Shown: positions 1-6,220 of the stretch, piece by piece
Position numbering within the stretch: position 1 is the first letter of the stretch
Layout: every line of letters begins with the position of its first letter
Assembly (NCBI GenBank): GCA_036499545.1
Contig: DASYDR010000195.1
Span: 1-10,236 of the forward strand
Source of the DNA: Plastoroseomonas sp036499545
GTDB lineage: Bacteria > Pseudomonadota > Alphaproteobacteria > Acetobacterales > Acetobacteraceae
Direction: 5' to 3'
Length of the DNA stretch: 10,236 bases
Translations under genes and position numbers: made by a program
The notes under the pieces: model-generated
What the model saw: only the letters and a program-made list of their open reading frames with translations
Told to the model about the DNA's origin: nothing
The model's database searches: none

Positions 1-1473
1 GGACAAGGTACCCGAGAGAGAGCGGATCGAGGCGCCGCCGCTTGTGCCGCTGATATCCAGCGTGCCATCCACCTGCACCCCGCTTGATGCCGCGATGCTG
101 CCCACGACGCCCAGCGGATGGGTGCCAAGTGCCAAGAACGCGTCGGCGGCGATGGTGGTGGCGCCGGTATAGGTATTGACGCCGGTCAGCGTCTCCGTGC
201 CGCCTGTGATGGAAAGCCCGCCGCTGCCCTGAATCACGCCACGGAAGGTCTCAGAGGCGTCGGTCAGGGTCAGTGTCCGGGCGCCGAGATTGACGACGCC
301 GCCGCTCCCGACAAGGAGGCCTGCCGAAAGGCTGGTGATCTCGGCACCGGCGGTGGTCGCCGAGATGTCCAGCGTACCGGTATCGACCACCAGCACAGGC
401 GACAGGGCGATGCTGCCGGCGCCCTTCAACGCCAGGGTGCCCCCGATGATGGCGGTCACGCCGGTATAGCTATTGACGGCGGTCAGGGTGGTGGTGCCGG
501 GGCCATCGACGGTCACCGCCAGTGTGCCCTGCACGGCGCCCTGGACGAGGATATCGCCGGCGCCGCCCAGGCTCAGGGTGGCCGGCGGCGGTGACGCCGT
601 GGTGATCGGCCCCGCCAGGGTCAGGGTGCCGGCATCCGACTGGATGCGCGCGGTGCCGGACGCGACGGAGATCGCACCCAGCACGGTGTTGTTTCCGGCG
701 CCGTTGAGAAGCGTGGCATTGTTCGGCAGCGTGATCTGCTGCTCCTGCAGGGCGATGCCGCCGGTCAGCAACAGCGCACCGCCGCCCTCGACAGTCGTGC
801 CGCCGCCCGGATCGCCCAGGGCGTTGTCGCTGCCCACGGTCAGCTGCACGCCCGCGCCGATCGTGGTGGGGCCAAGATAGGTATTCTCGCCGGTGAGCAC
901 GATGCGCGCCAGCGGCGCGGGGCCAGGGTTCTGAAACCGCAGACCGTATCCCACCGGGCTGCGGGGACTGATGACCCCAGACAAGGTCAGGACGCCGGAG
1001 CCACCGCCGTTGACGATGAGGTCGACCACAGCCGAGATAGCGATTTGCAGGTCGTTTGTGATGCGAATGTCGTGGTTCGCGTTCATGACGATATGGGGGC
1101 CGAAGTTGACCAGCACGATCCTCTCGCCAGAGATCACGTAATTGGCGTCCGCATTGAAGACGAGGGCATTCTCCGTCAGGTAATCGGAAGGACCGTGCAG
1201 CGCCGAGCCGAAAGGATTGTGCAGCGCCGAGCCACCGAGGCCGGGAGCGTTGAAGATCAGGCTGGTCACCGGGCCGTAGACCAAGGGAAGGCCAGCCCAG
1301 TTGGACGCCACCGACCAGTCTCCGCTGACATCGCCTGCCCATGTGTATTGCGCGAAGGCCGGGGACGACAGGGCTGTGCAGGACAGCAGGGCGAGCGCGG
1401 CCGCGGCTCGAATCGGCGGCCGATGCGCCTGCCGCCGGGCCAAGCTACGCAGGAAATTATTACCAACAAACAC
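1..1473 (-). CDS. Autotransporter-type beta-strand-repeat surface protein, N-terminal part (3' end off window)
   Basis: Probable secreted or surface passenger domain of a type V (autotransporter) protein; 491 codons are visible without a stop and the gene runs off the left edge. Residues 1-41 form a signal peptide: a basic n-region (LARRQAHR), a hydrophobic stretch (AAAALALLSCTALSS) and a probable cleavage after PAFA, before QYTW. Residues 43-59 (WAG..SGDWSVASNW) are a common start of such passengers. The rest is Gly/Thr/Ala-rich with beta-strand repeats of the autotransporter-associated (PATR) type: LTGENTYLGPTTI (193-205), NSYTGVTAI (334-342) and LTGVNTYTGATTI (429-441). A larger unit recurs at 104 residues (GTLDIS at 366 and 470). 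The start is GTG, preceded by GGGGGAAG at 5 bases; an in-frame TGA lies 21 bases upstream of the GTG. The C-terminal beta-barrel that would prove secretion mode is not in the window. Frame and signal peptide are secure; the biological role (adhesion, biofilm) is unknown. Confidence 0.85.
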   Translation of the reverse strand, partial: MFVGNNFLRSLARRQAHRPPIRAAAALALLSCTALSSPAFAQYTWAGDVSGDWSVASNWAGLPLVYGPVTSLIFNAPGLGGSALHNPFGSALHGPSDYLTENALVFNADANYVISGERIVLVNFGPHIVMNANHDIRITNDLQIAISAVVDLIVNGGGSGVLTLSGVISPRSPVGYGLRFQNPGPAPLARIVLTGENTYLGPTTIGAGVQLTVGSDNALGDPGGGTTVEGGGALLLTGGIALQEQQITLPNNATLLNGAGNNTVLGAISVASGTARIQSDAGTLTLAGPITTASPPPATLSLGGAGDILVQGAVQGTLAVTVDGPGTTTLTAVNSYTGVTAIIGGTLALKGAGSIALSPVLVVDTGTLDISATTAGAEITSLSAGLLVGSGGVVNLGARTLTLTDASETFRGVIQGSGGLSITGGTETLTGVNTYTGATTIAADAFLALGTHPLGVVGSIAASSGVQVDGTLDISGTSGGASIRSLSGTLS

Positions 1474-1478
1474 GTGCG

Positions 1479-1486
1479 CTTCCCCC
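1479..1486 (-). promoter_or_regulatory. Ribosome binding site of the GTG-started surface protein
   Basis: On the minus strand this reads GGGGGAAG, 5 bases before GTG at 1473. It decides the GTG start, because no ATG in this frame precedes the signal peptide and an in-frame TGA lies just upstream. The only other candidate start within the open frame is a TTG five codons upstream (1486-1488), which would overlap this site. Confidence 0.55.
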
Positions 1487-1666
1487 AAACGTCACCACGA
1501 TAGGTTGCGAGTTCTGCGCCCATTTGGGGCAGAGGCAAGACTTCCAGGGAGAAAGCACCACCGAAGGTGGGCATTACCCGGCCTGTGTTGCGACCCTGCA
1601 ACAGCTTACAGCGGCCCGGCCGCCGCCTGCATGGGACCCCCGCCGCCGCACTGGCTTCCGCCCGTC

Positions 1667-1691
1667 CCGCGCCGGTGCCAAACCGGCGCGG
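1667..1691. repeat. Perfect 10-bp inverted repeat upstream of the flavin dehydrogenase
   Basis: CCGCGCCGGT (1667-1676) and ACCGGCGCGG (1682-1691) are exact reverse complements around a 5-base loop (GCCAA). The structure ends 24 bases before the dehydrogenase ATG. It could be an operator for a dimeric regulator or a stable 5' leader hairpin. No T-tract follows on either strand, so it does not look like an intrinsic terminator. Its bases are all G and C except near the loop, so chance in high-GC DNA cannot be excluded. Confidence 0.5.
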
Positions 1692-1715
1692 AACTCACGC
1701 GCATCGGCGGCCCGC

Positions 1716-3341
1716 ATGACGGAACACACAACGGATGTCCTGGTACTCGGCTCCGGCTCGGCCGGGCTGACCGCGGCACTGACCGCCGCCCGGCGCGGGC
1801 TGGCCATCACGGTGCTGGAAAAGACCGGCCGGCTGGGCGGCACCACCGCCATGTCCGGCGCCGGCACCTGGATCCCGGCCAATCACCACGCCGCCGCCGC
1901 CGGCATCGCCGACAGCGCGGCGGATGCGCTGGCCTATATCCGCGCCGGCGCGCCGGAAGGCTGGGCGGCGACCGAGGATGCGCTGTGGCAGGCCTTCGTG
2001 CGGGCGGCGCCGGCGATGCTGCGCTTCGTCGAAGCCGAAACCCCGCTCCGCTTCGCGCTGACGCCGGAACCCGATCCGCTGCGCACGCTGCCGGGCGCCA
2101 GGCTGCGCGGGCGAATGCTGTCGCCGCTGCCGCTCAGCCGCTGGCGCGCCGGGCGCTTCGCCTGCCGCATCCGGAAATCCACCATCCCGGAGATCTTCAC
2201 CTACCACGAGGCGGTGACGACCGACCTCTACCACAAGCCCTATCGCACCGCGCTGTCGCTCTGGCCGCAGCTGCTGTGGCGGCTGCTGACCAATAGCCGC
2301 GGCAAGGGCACGGCGCTGGTGACCGGGCTGCTGCGCGGCTGCCTCGATGCCGGGGTGGCGTTCCGGCTGGAGTCACGCGCGGTCGCGCTGACCCAGGATG
2401 CGATGGGCGCGGTGACCGGCGCGGTGGTGGAGCGGCGCGGCGGCCAGGAGAGCTGGTCCGCCCGCGCCGGCGTGGTGATCGCGACCGGCGGCTTCGAATG
2501 GGATGCCGCGCTGATGGCCCGGCATTTTCCCGGCCCGCTCGATTACCGCGGCAGCCCCGGCGCGCATGACGGCGATGGCCAGCGCATGGCCGAAGCCGCC
2601 GGCGCGGCGCTGGCGCATATGGACCAGGCGACCATCACCCCTTCCGTGCCGGTGCGCTACGAAGGCCGGCTGCTGGCGCAGCCGGTGCCCTTCCACACCG
2701 AGCCCTATGCCATGCTGGTCAACCGGCAGGGCCAGCGCTTCGTCAACGAGCTGACCTTCAACATCGGCGAAGTGCTGGACCGGCGCGATCCCGCCACCGG
2801 CGATCCGGTCAACCTGCCGGTCTGGGTGATCACCGATGCCCGCATGCTGGCCGATGTGCCGCCGGTGCGCTGGGCCGCCGGCGCCGATCCCGGCTGGTTG
2901 CGCCAGGCGGGCGACATCGCCGGCCTCGCCGCGCTGATCGGCGTGCCGGCGGCGGCGCTGCAAGCCAGCGTCGCCCGCTTCAACGGCTTCGCCGAAGCCG
3001 GCGAGGACCAGGATTTCGGGCGGCCGGCGCGGGCCGATGCCGCATCCGCCGGCGACAAGCGGCGGCGCGCCGGCATCAGGCCGATCATCCAGGCACCGTT
3101 CCTGGCGATGCCCTTCAGCCGATCGATCCTCGGCACCAAGGGCGGTGCCCGCACCAACGAACATGCGGAGGTGCTGCGGCCGGATGGCAGCGTCATCCCC
3201 GGCCTCTTCGCCGCCGGCATCGCGATGGCCAACCCGATCGGCACGCGCAATGTCGGCACCGGCACGACGATCGGCCCGAACATGGCCTGGGGCTACATCG
3301 CCGGCCAGCGCCTCGCCGAACGCAACCTGCCCGGCGCCTGA
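1716..3341 (+). CDS. FAD-dependent dehydrogenase (FAD_binding_2 / fumarate reductase-KstD superfamily)
   Basis: Cytoplasmic flavin oxidoreductase of 541 residues. The Rossmann FAD site is at the N-terminus: VLVLGSGSAG (8-17, GxGxxG) followed by acidic E35 in ITVLEK, then GRLGGTTAMSGAGTW (38-52), typical of FAD_binding_2 enzymes. ATGGFEWD (256-263) is the second flavin motif. The C-terminal part has GTKGGARTNEHAEVL (473-487), GLFAAG (496-501) and GTGTTIGPNMAWGY (514-527), as in 3-ketosteroid delta-1-dehydrogenases (KstD) and tricarballylate or fumarate reductase-like proteins. The KstD catalytic Tyr of the YPGPG motif is Asn (N512) here, so a steroid role is not supported. The frame is open 375 bases further upstream, but the family begins about 5-8 residues before VLVLGSG, so ATG 1716 is chosen; no convincing Shine-Dalgarno is seen. 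It converges on the amidase gene with one base between stops. Substrate unknown. Confidence 0.88.
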   Translation: MTEHTTDVLVLGSGSAGLTAALTAARRGLAITVLEKTGRLGGTTAMSGAGTWIPANHHAAAAGIADSAADALAYIRAGAPEGWAATEDALWQAFVRAAPAMLRFVEAETPLRFALTPEPDPLRTLPGARLRGRMLSPLPLSRWRAGRFACRIRKSTIPEIFTYHEAVTTDLYHKPYRTALSLWPQLLWRLLTNSRGKGTALVTGLLRGCLDAGVAFRLESRAVALTQDAMGAVTGAVVERRGGQESWSARAGVVIATGGFEWDAALMARHFPGPLDYRGSPGAHDGDGQRMAEAAGAALAHMDQATITPSVPVRYEGRLLAQPVPFHTEPYAMLVNRQGQRFVNELTFNIGEVLDRRDPATGDPVNLPVWVITDARMLADVPPVRWAAGADPGWLRQAGDIAGLAALIGVPAAALQASVARFNGFAEAGEDQDFGRPARADAASAGDKRRRAGIRPIIQAPFLAMPFSRSILGTKGGARTNEHAEVLRPDGSVIPGLFAAGIAMANPIGTRNVGTGTTIGPNMAWGYIAGQRLAERNLPGA

Positions 3342-3342
3342 C

Positions 3343-4251
3343 CTACCGCTTCGTCAGCCAACGCTTGGCGATGCGGCAGGCGACGGTGAAGGCGGGGTTG
3401 AAGACATTGCCGACGTCGTAGCGCACCACCTGGCCCATCAGGTGGCTCGCCGCCCTGGCATCCAGCCCGTAATCCTCGCCGAGCCAGCGCAGCATCTCGG
3501 TCGTCGCATGCTGCAGCGCCTGGTCGAGCGGCCTTGCATTGCCGATGGCGAAGATATCCTCCGCGGTCTCGCCGCGCGGCCAGGTGATGGTCCGCTTCAG
3601 GACGCGGAAGCGCACCGCCATCTCGAAGGAAGTCTCGATGCCGGTGCCGACGATCTCGCCATCGCCTTGGCAGGCATGGCCGTCGCCCAGGTAGAACAGC
3701 GCGCCGGGCACCGCGACCGGGAACCAGGCGGTCGTGCCCGGTGCGAACAGGCGGTAATCCATGTTGCCGCCATTCTGCGCGCTGGTCGCGGTGGACAGCG
3801 CCTGGCCGCCGGCCGGCGCGACGCCGAAGCAGCCGATCATCGGCTGGATCGGCGGCGCGAAACCCTCGAGCCCCGGCACCGGTTCCTGCAGCCGCACGAT
3901 GCCGGCCGCCTGGTCGATCTCCCACACCGCGCGCTGCTGCGCCGGGCGGGCGGCGATCGCGGCCGGATCCAGCACGGTCAGCGCCAGCGGCGAATAGGTC
4001 CAGCCGGTGGCGCGGCTCGGCGTCAGCCGCTCGATATGGACGGCCAGCGTATCGCCCGGCTCCGCGCCTTCGATGAAGAAGGGCCCGGTCATCGGGTTCG
4101 GCCGCGGCGCCACCGCGACCTCGCGCGCATCCAGGCCGGATGCGTCGATCGTGTCGGTCACCACCGTGTCGCCATCGGCGACGCGCAGGCAGGGCTCGGC
4201 GGTGCCGATGGCGTTGTAGTAGCGGGTCGGGCGGAAACGGTGCGTGGCCAT
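3343..4251 (-). CDS. Acetamidase/formamidase family protein
   Basis: Predicted cytoplasmic amide hydrolase of 302 residues, the usual length for the FmdA/AmdA family, whose members release ammonia and an acid from short amides. Visible family motifs: PNPMTGPFFIEGAEPGDTL (51-69), PMIGCFGVAP (137-146), GGNMDYR (161-167) and LGDGHACQGDGE (188-199). The Asn/Asp of GGNMD and the Asp/His residues of the GDGH..QGDGE segment are the conserved polar centre of the family. The start at 4251 is supported by AGGGGA 6 bases upstream and by the family N-terminus (THRF..T..YN). A longer in-frame ATG at 4404 would add 51 atypical residues and overlap the next gene. It is divergent from the amidohydrolase gene, with 142 bases between starts. 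The family assignment is secure. The substrate is open, since many alphaproteobacterial homologues are uncharacterised. Confidence 0.93.
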   Translation of the reverse strand: MATHRFRPTRYYNAIGTAEPCLRVADGDTVVTDTIDASGLDAREVAVAPRPNPMTGPFFIEGAEPGDTLAVHIERLTPSRATGWTYSPLALTVLDPAAIAARPAQQRAVWEIDQAAGIVRLQEPVPGLEGFAPPIQPMIGCFGVAPAGGQALSTATSAQNGGNMDYRLFAPGTTAWFPVAVPGALFYLGDGHACQGDGEIVGTGIETSFEMAVRFRVLKRTITWPRGETAEDIFAIGNARPLDQALQHATTEMLRWLGEDYGLDARAASHLMGQVVRYDVGNVFNPAFTVACRIAKRWLTKR

Positions 4252-4257
4252 CGGCAA

Positions 4258-4263
4258 TCCCCT
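4258..4263 (-). promoter_or_regulatory. Ribosome binding site of the acetamidase-family gene
   Basis: The minus strand reads AGGGGA with a 6-base spacer to ATG at 4251. This decides for the 302-residue product over the longer frame beginning at 4404. Confidence 0.7.
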
Positions 4264-4376
4264 GCGCAGTCCTGTCGGCGCGGCCGTCACGCTAGGAACC
4301 ACATCCGGCACGGTCAATGCCGCGGCTCCCCCCCTGGACATCCGCCGCGCATGCTCGCCAAGCTCCGCGCCCCAGT

Positions 4377-4384
4377 GAGGAGGA
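4377..4384 (+). promoter_or_regulatory. Strong ribosome binding site of the amidohydrolase gene
   Basis: GAGGAGGA lies 9 bases before ATG 4394. It is the best Shine-Dalgarno match in the window and fixes the start of the amidohydrolase. Confidence 0.75.
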
Positions 4385-4393
4385 CGTTCCGCG

Positions 4394-5233
4394 ATGCCGA
4401 TCATTGATTCCCAGGTGCATGCCTATGAGGCGAATACGCCGAAGCGGCCCTGGCACAGCGTGCCGAACTGGCCCGCCCATGTGACGGGCGACGAAATGGT
4501 GGCGGCGATGGACAAGGTCGGCGTGGATGGCGCGATCTTCATCTCCTCCTTCTCCATGTACCAGTACGACGCCAGCTATGCGGTGGAGGTGCAGCGCGCC
4601 CATCCCGGCCGCATGGCGATCGTCAAGCCGGTGAACATGGACGATCCCGAGGTCGCCGATGTGATCGCCGACTGGAAGAACACGCCGGGCACCGTCGGCA
4701 TCCGCATCATGATGCGCAAGGAAGAAGGCCGCAGCCCGGACCATCCGGGGCTCGACCGCATCCTGCGCGCCGCGGTGCGCCATGATTTCCCGGTCAATAT
4801 CCTGTGCTGGGACAATCTCGATGTCGGCACCACGATCATCGACCGCCATCCCGAGACGCGCTTCATCATCGACCATCTCGGCATCCTGCAGCCGCATGAC
4901 CCGCCCGCGCCGGCGCAGCCCTGGGCCGACCTGCCGAAGGTGCTGGAACTGGCGAAGCGCCCGAACGCGGTGATCAAGATCAGCGGCGCCTGCACCCTGT
5001 CGCACAAGCCCTACCCCTTCCCGGACATCTGGGATCCGCTGGCGCGCATCTTCGACGCCTGGGGCTTCGATCGCTGCCTCTGGGGCACCGACTGGACGCG
5101 CGCCTTCGCCGTCGTCAACTACGAGCAGGCGGTCGAGCCCTTCCGCATGACCGACCGGCTGAACGACAGCGAAAGGGCCATGCTGATGGGCGGCGCCTGC
5201 GCCAAGGCCTATGGCTGGTCGCCCAGCCGATAA
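4394..5233 (+). CDS. Amidohydrolase family protein (Amidohydro_2, COG3618-like lactonase/hydrolase)
   Basis: Predicted cytoplasmic TIM-barrel metal-dependent hydrolase of 279 residues. Members of this group include 2-pyrone-4,6-dicarboxylate lactonase and sugar-lactone hydrolases. The first strand carries IIDSQVHAYE (3-12): D5 and H9 match the metal-site motif, while the first His of the usual HxH is Gln (Q7), a variant I know from related alphaproteobacterial proteins. FIIDHLGI (157-164) gives the conserved strand-end His (H161), and CLWGTDWTR (228-236) the conserved Asp (D233). The start is fixed by GAGGAGGA 9 bases upstream and by the motif sitting at residue 3. The gene is followed directly by a LysR regulator whose annotated start overlaps its last 23 bases, suggesting co-transcription. 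Family is secure; substrate (lactone, amide or a decarboxylation) cannot be read from the sequence. Confidence 0.92.
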   Translation: MPIIDSQVHAYEANTPKRPWHSVPNWPAHVTGDEMVAAMDKVGVDGAIFISSFSMYQYDASYAVEVQRAHPGRMAIVKPVNMDDPEVADVIADWKNTPGTVGIRIMMRKEEGRSPDHPGLDRILRAAVRHDFPVNILCWDNLDVGTTIIDRHPETRFIIDHLGILQPHDPPAPAQPWADLPKVLELAKRPNAVIKISGACTLSHKPYPFPDIWDPLARIFDAWGFDRCLWGTDWTRAFAVVNYEQAVEPFRMTDRLNDSERAMLMGGACAKAYGWSPSR

Positions 5234-6209
5234 GCCAGGCCTGACCGCGCCGGGGCGGCATGACGCCACCGGCGCGGCGGACGCGCCGGCGGCGGCCGAC
5301 GCCCCGGCGCGCCGCATGCTGCCGCCGCTGAACGCGGTGCGCGCCTTCGACGCCGCCGCGGCCACCGGCAATTTCTCCGAGGCGGCGCGGCAGATGCACG
5401 TCTCCCAGGGCGCCATCAGCCGCCATGTCGCGCAGCTCGAGGCCTATCTCGGCACCGCGCTGTTCGACCGCATCGGCCGGCGCGTGCACCTGACCGAGGA
5501 AGGCGCCGAATATGCGCGCGCGGTGCGCGCCGGGCTCGACCGCATCCAGGACGCGACGCGCCCGCATGTCGAATGGCGCCGGCGCCGGCCGCTGCGGCTG
5601 CGGCTGTTCCCGACCGTCGCGATGAAATGGCTGGTGCCGCGCCTCGGCCGCTTCCACGCGCTGCATCCGGAGATCGACCTGCAGATCACCACCACCGCGA
5701 GCCAGGTCAGCCTGGATGCGGATGATGTCGACTTCACCATCCAGACCATCCACGATCCGCGCGCCGACGTGGTCTACCAGCAGCTGTTCGAGATCGTGGT
5801 GGTGCCGGTCTGCAGCCCCGCCTATCTGCGCGGCATCGCAGCGCCGGTCGACGCACGGACATTGCTCGGCTGCGTGCTGCTGCATTCGATGAAGCGGCCC
5901 GATGACTGGCGCACCTGGTTCGACGCCGCGCGGGTGGCACCGGACGGGCTGCATGAAGGGCTGAAATTCGGCAATTCCTCCCTCGCCTACCAGGCCGCGA
6001 TCGATGGCGTCGGCATCGCCGTCGCGCATACCGCCTTCGTGCGCGACGATCTCGCGGCCGGGCGGCTGGTGGCCTGCCATCCGCTGATGGTGCGCACCGG
6101 CCAGCACTACTACCTGGCCGGCCGGCAGGATCGCGGCGGCCGCGCCGCCGCGCTGTTCCGCGCCTGGATCACCACCGAGGTGCAGGCGGATGCCGCCGCC
6201 GCCCCCTGA
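5211..6209 (+). CDS. LysR-type transcriptional regulator (GcvA-like)
   Basis: DNA-binding regulator of 332 residues from this start. The winged HTH spans about 38-97: LPPLNAVRAFDAAAATGNFS (37-56) is the GcvA-subfamily signature, then EAARQMHVSQGAISRHVAQL (57-76) is the helix-turn-helix, and GRRVHLTEEG (89-98) the wing. The effector-binding domain follows (about 126-325), with KFGNSSLAYQAAIDGVGIA (252-270) as the typical late segment. Residues 1-35 are Ala/Pro-rich and unlike the family, so the real start may be ATG at 5316, giving 297 residues, the common LysR length. Neither ATG has a good Shine-Dalgarno site; AAGG sits only 3 bases before the first. It lies behind the amidohydrolase on the same strand, so it is a candidate regulator of that gene and the divergent amidase. 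Its stop is 11 bases from that of the convergent GGT-family gene. Confidence 0.93.
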   Translation: MAGRPADKPGLTAPGRHDATGAADAPAAADAPARRMLPPLNAVRAFDAAAATGNFSEAARQMHVSQGAISRHVAQLEAYLGTALFDRIGRRVHLTEEGAEYARAVRAGLDRIQDATRPHVEWRRRRPLRLRLFPTVAMKWLVPRLGRFHALHPEIDLQITTTASQVSLDADDVDFTIQTIHDPRADVVYQQLFEIVVVPVCSPAYLRGIAAPVDARTLLGCVLLHSMKRPDDWRTWFDAARVAPDGLHEGLKFGNSSLAYQAAIDGVGIAVAHTAFVRDDLAAGRLVACHPLMVRTGQHYYLAGRQDRGGRAAALFRAWITTEVQADAAAAP

Positions 6210-6220
6210 CGGCGCGGCCG

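Larger units (their letters stand above)
4252..4393. promoter_or_regulatory. Divergent intergenic region between amidase and amidohydrolase genes
   Basis: These 142 bases separate two start codons facing away from each other, so promoters for both genes should lie here, possibly sharing an operator for the LysR protein encoded two genes away. I see the two ribosome binding sites but no convincing -35/-10 pair or clear T-N11-A palindrome. The regulatory role is inferred from position only. Confidence 0.4.

Noticed and set aside
470..1342. 290-codon minus-strand frame within the autotransporter gene
   Set aside because: It is Arg/Gly/His-rich with no domain signal, and lies in a different frame from the one with signal peptide and repeat motifs. 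It is a high-GC shadow.
1587..1602. Small inverted repeat GTTGC / GCAAC in the divergent spacer
   Set aside because: A 5-bp stem is short enough to be chance, and it has no clear relation to a start or promoter. The same applies to CCACC/GGTGG near 1557-1570.
1341..1715. Upstream extension of the flavin dehydrogenase frame to ATG 1341
   Set aside because: The added 125 residues have no family similarity, overlap the signal-peptide region of the divergent gene, and the FAD motif would no longer be N-terminal.
3342..3342. Bidirectional terminator between the convergent dehydrogenase and amidase genes
   Set aside because: Only one base separates the stop codons and no hairpin with T-tract is evident there; any termination would lie inside the coding regions.
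4252..4404. Longer acetamidase start at 4404
   Set aside because: It would overlap the divergent amidohydrolase start; the added residues do not look like the family, whereas ATG 4251 has a good ribosome binding site.
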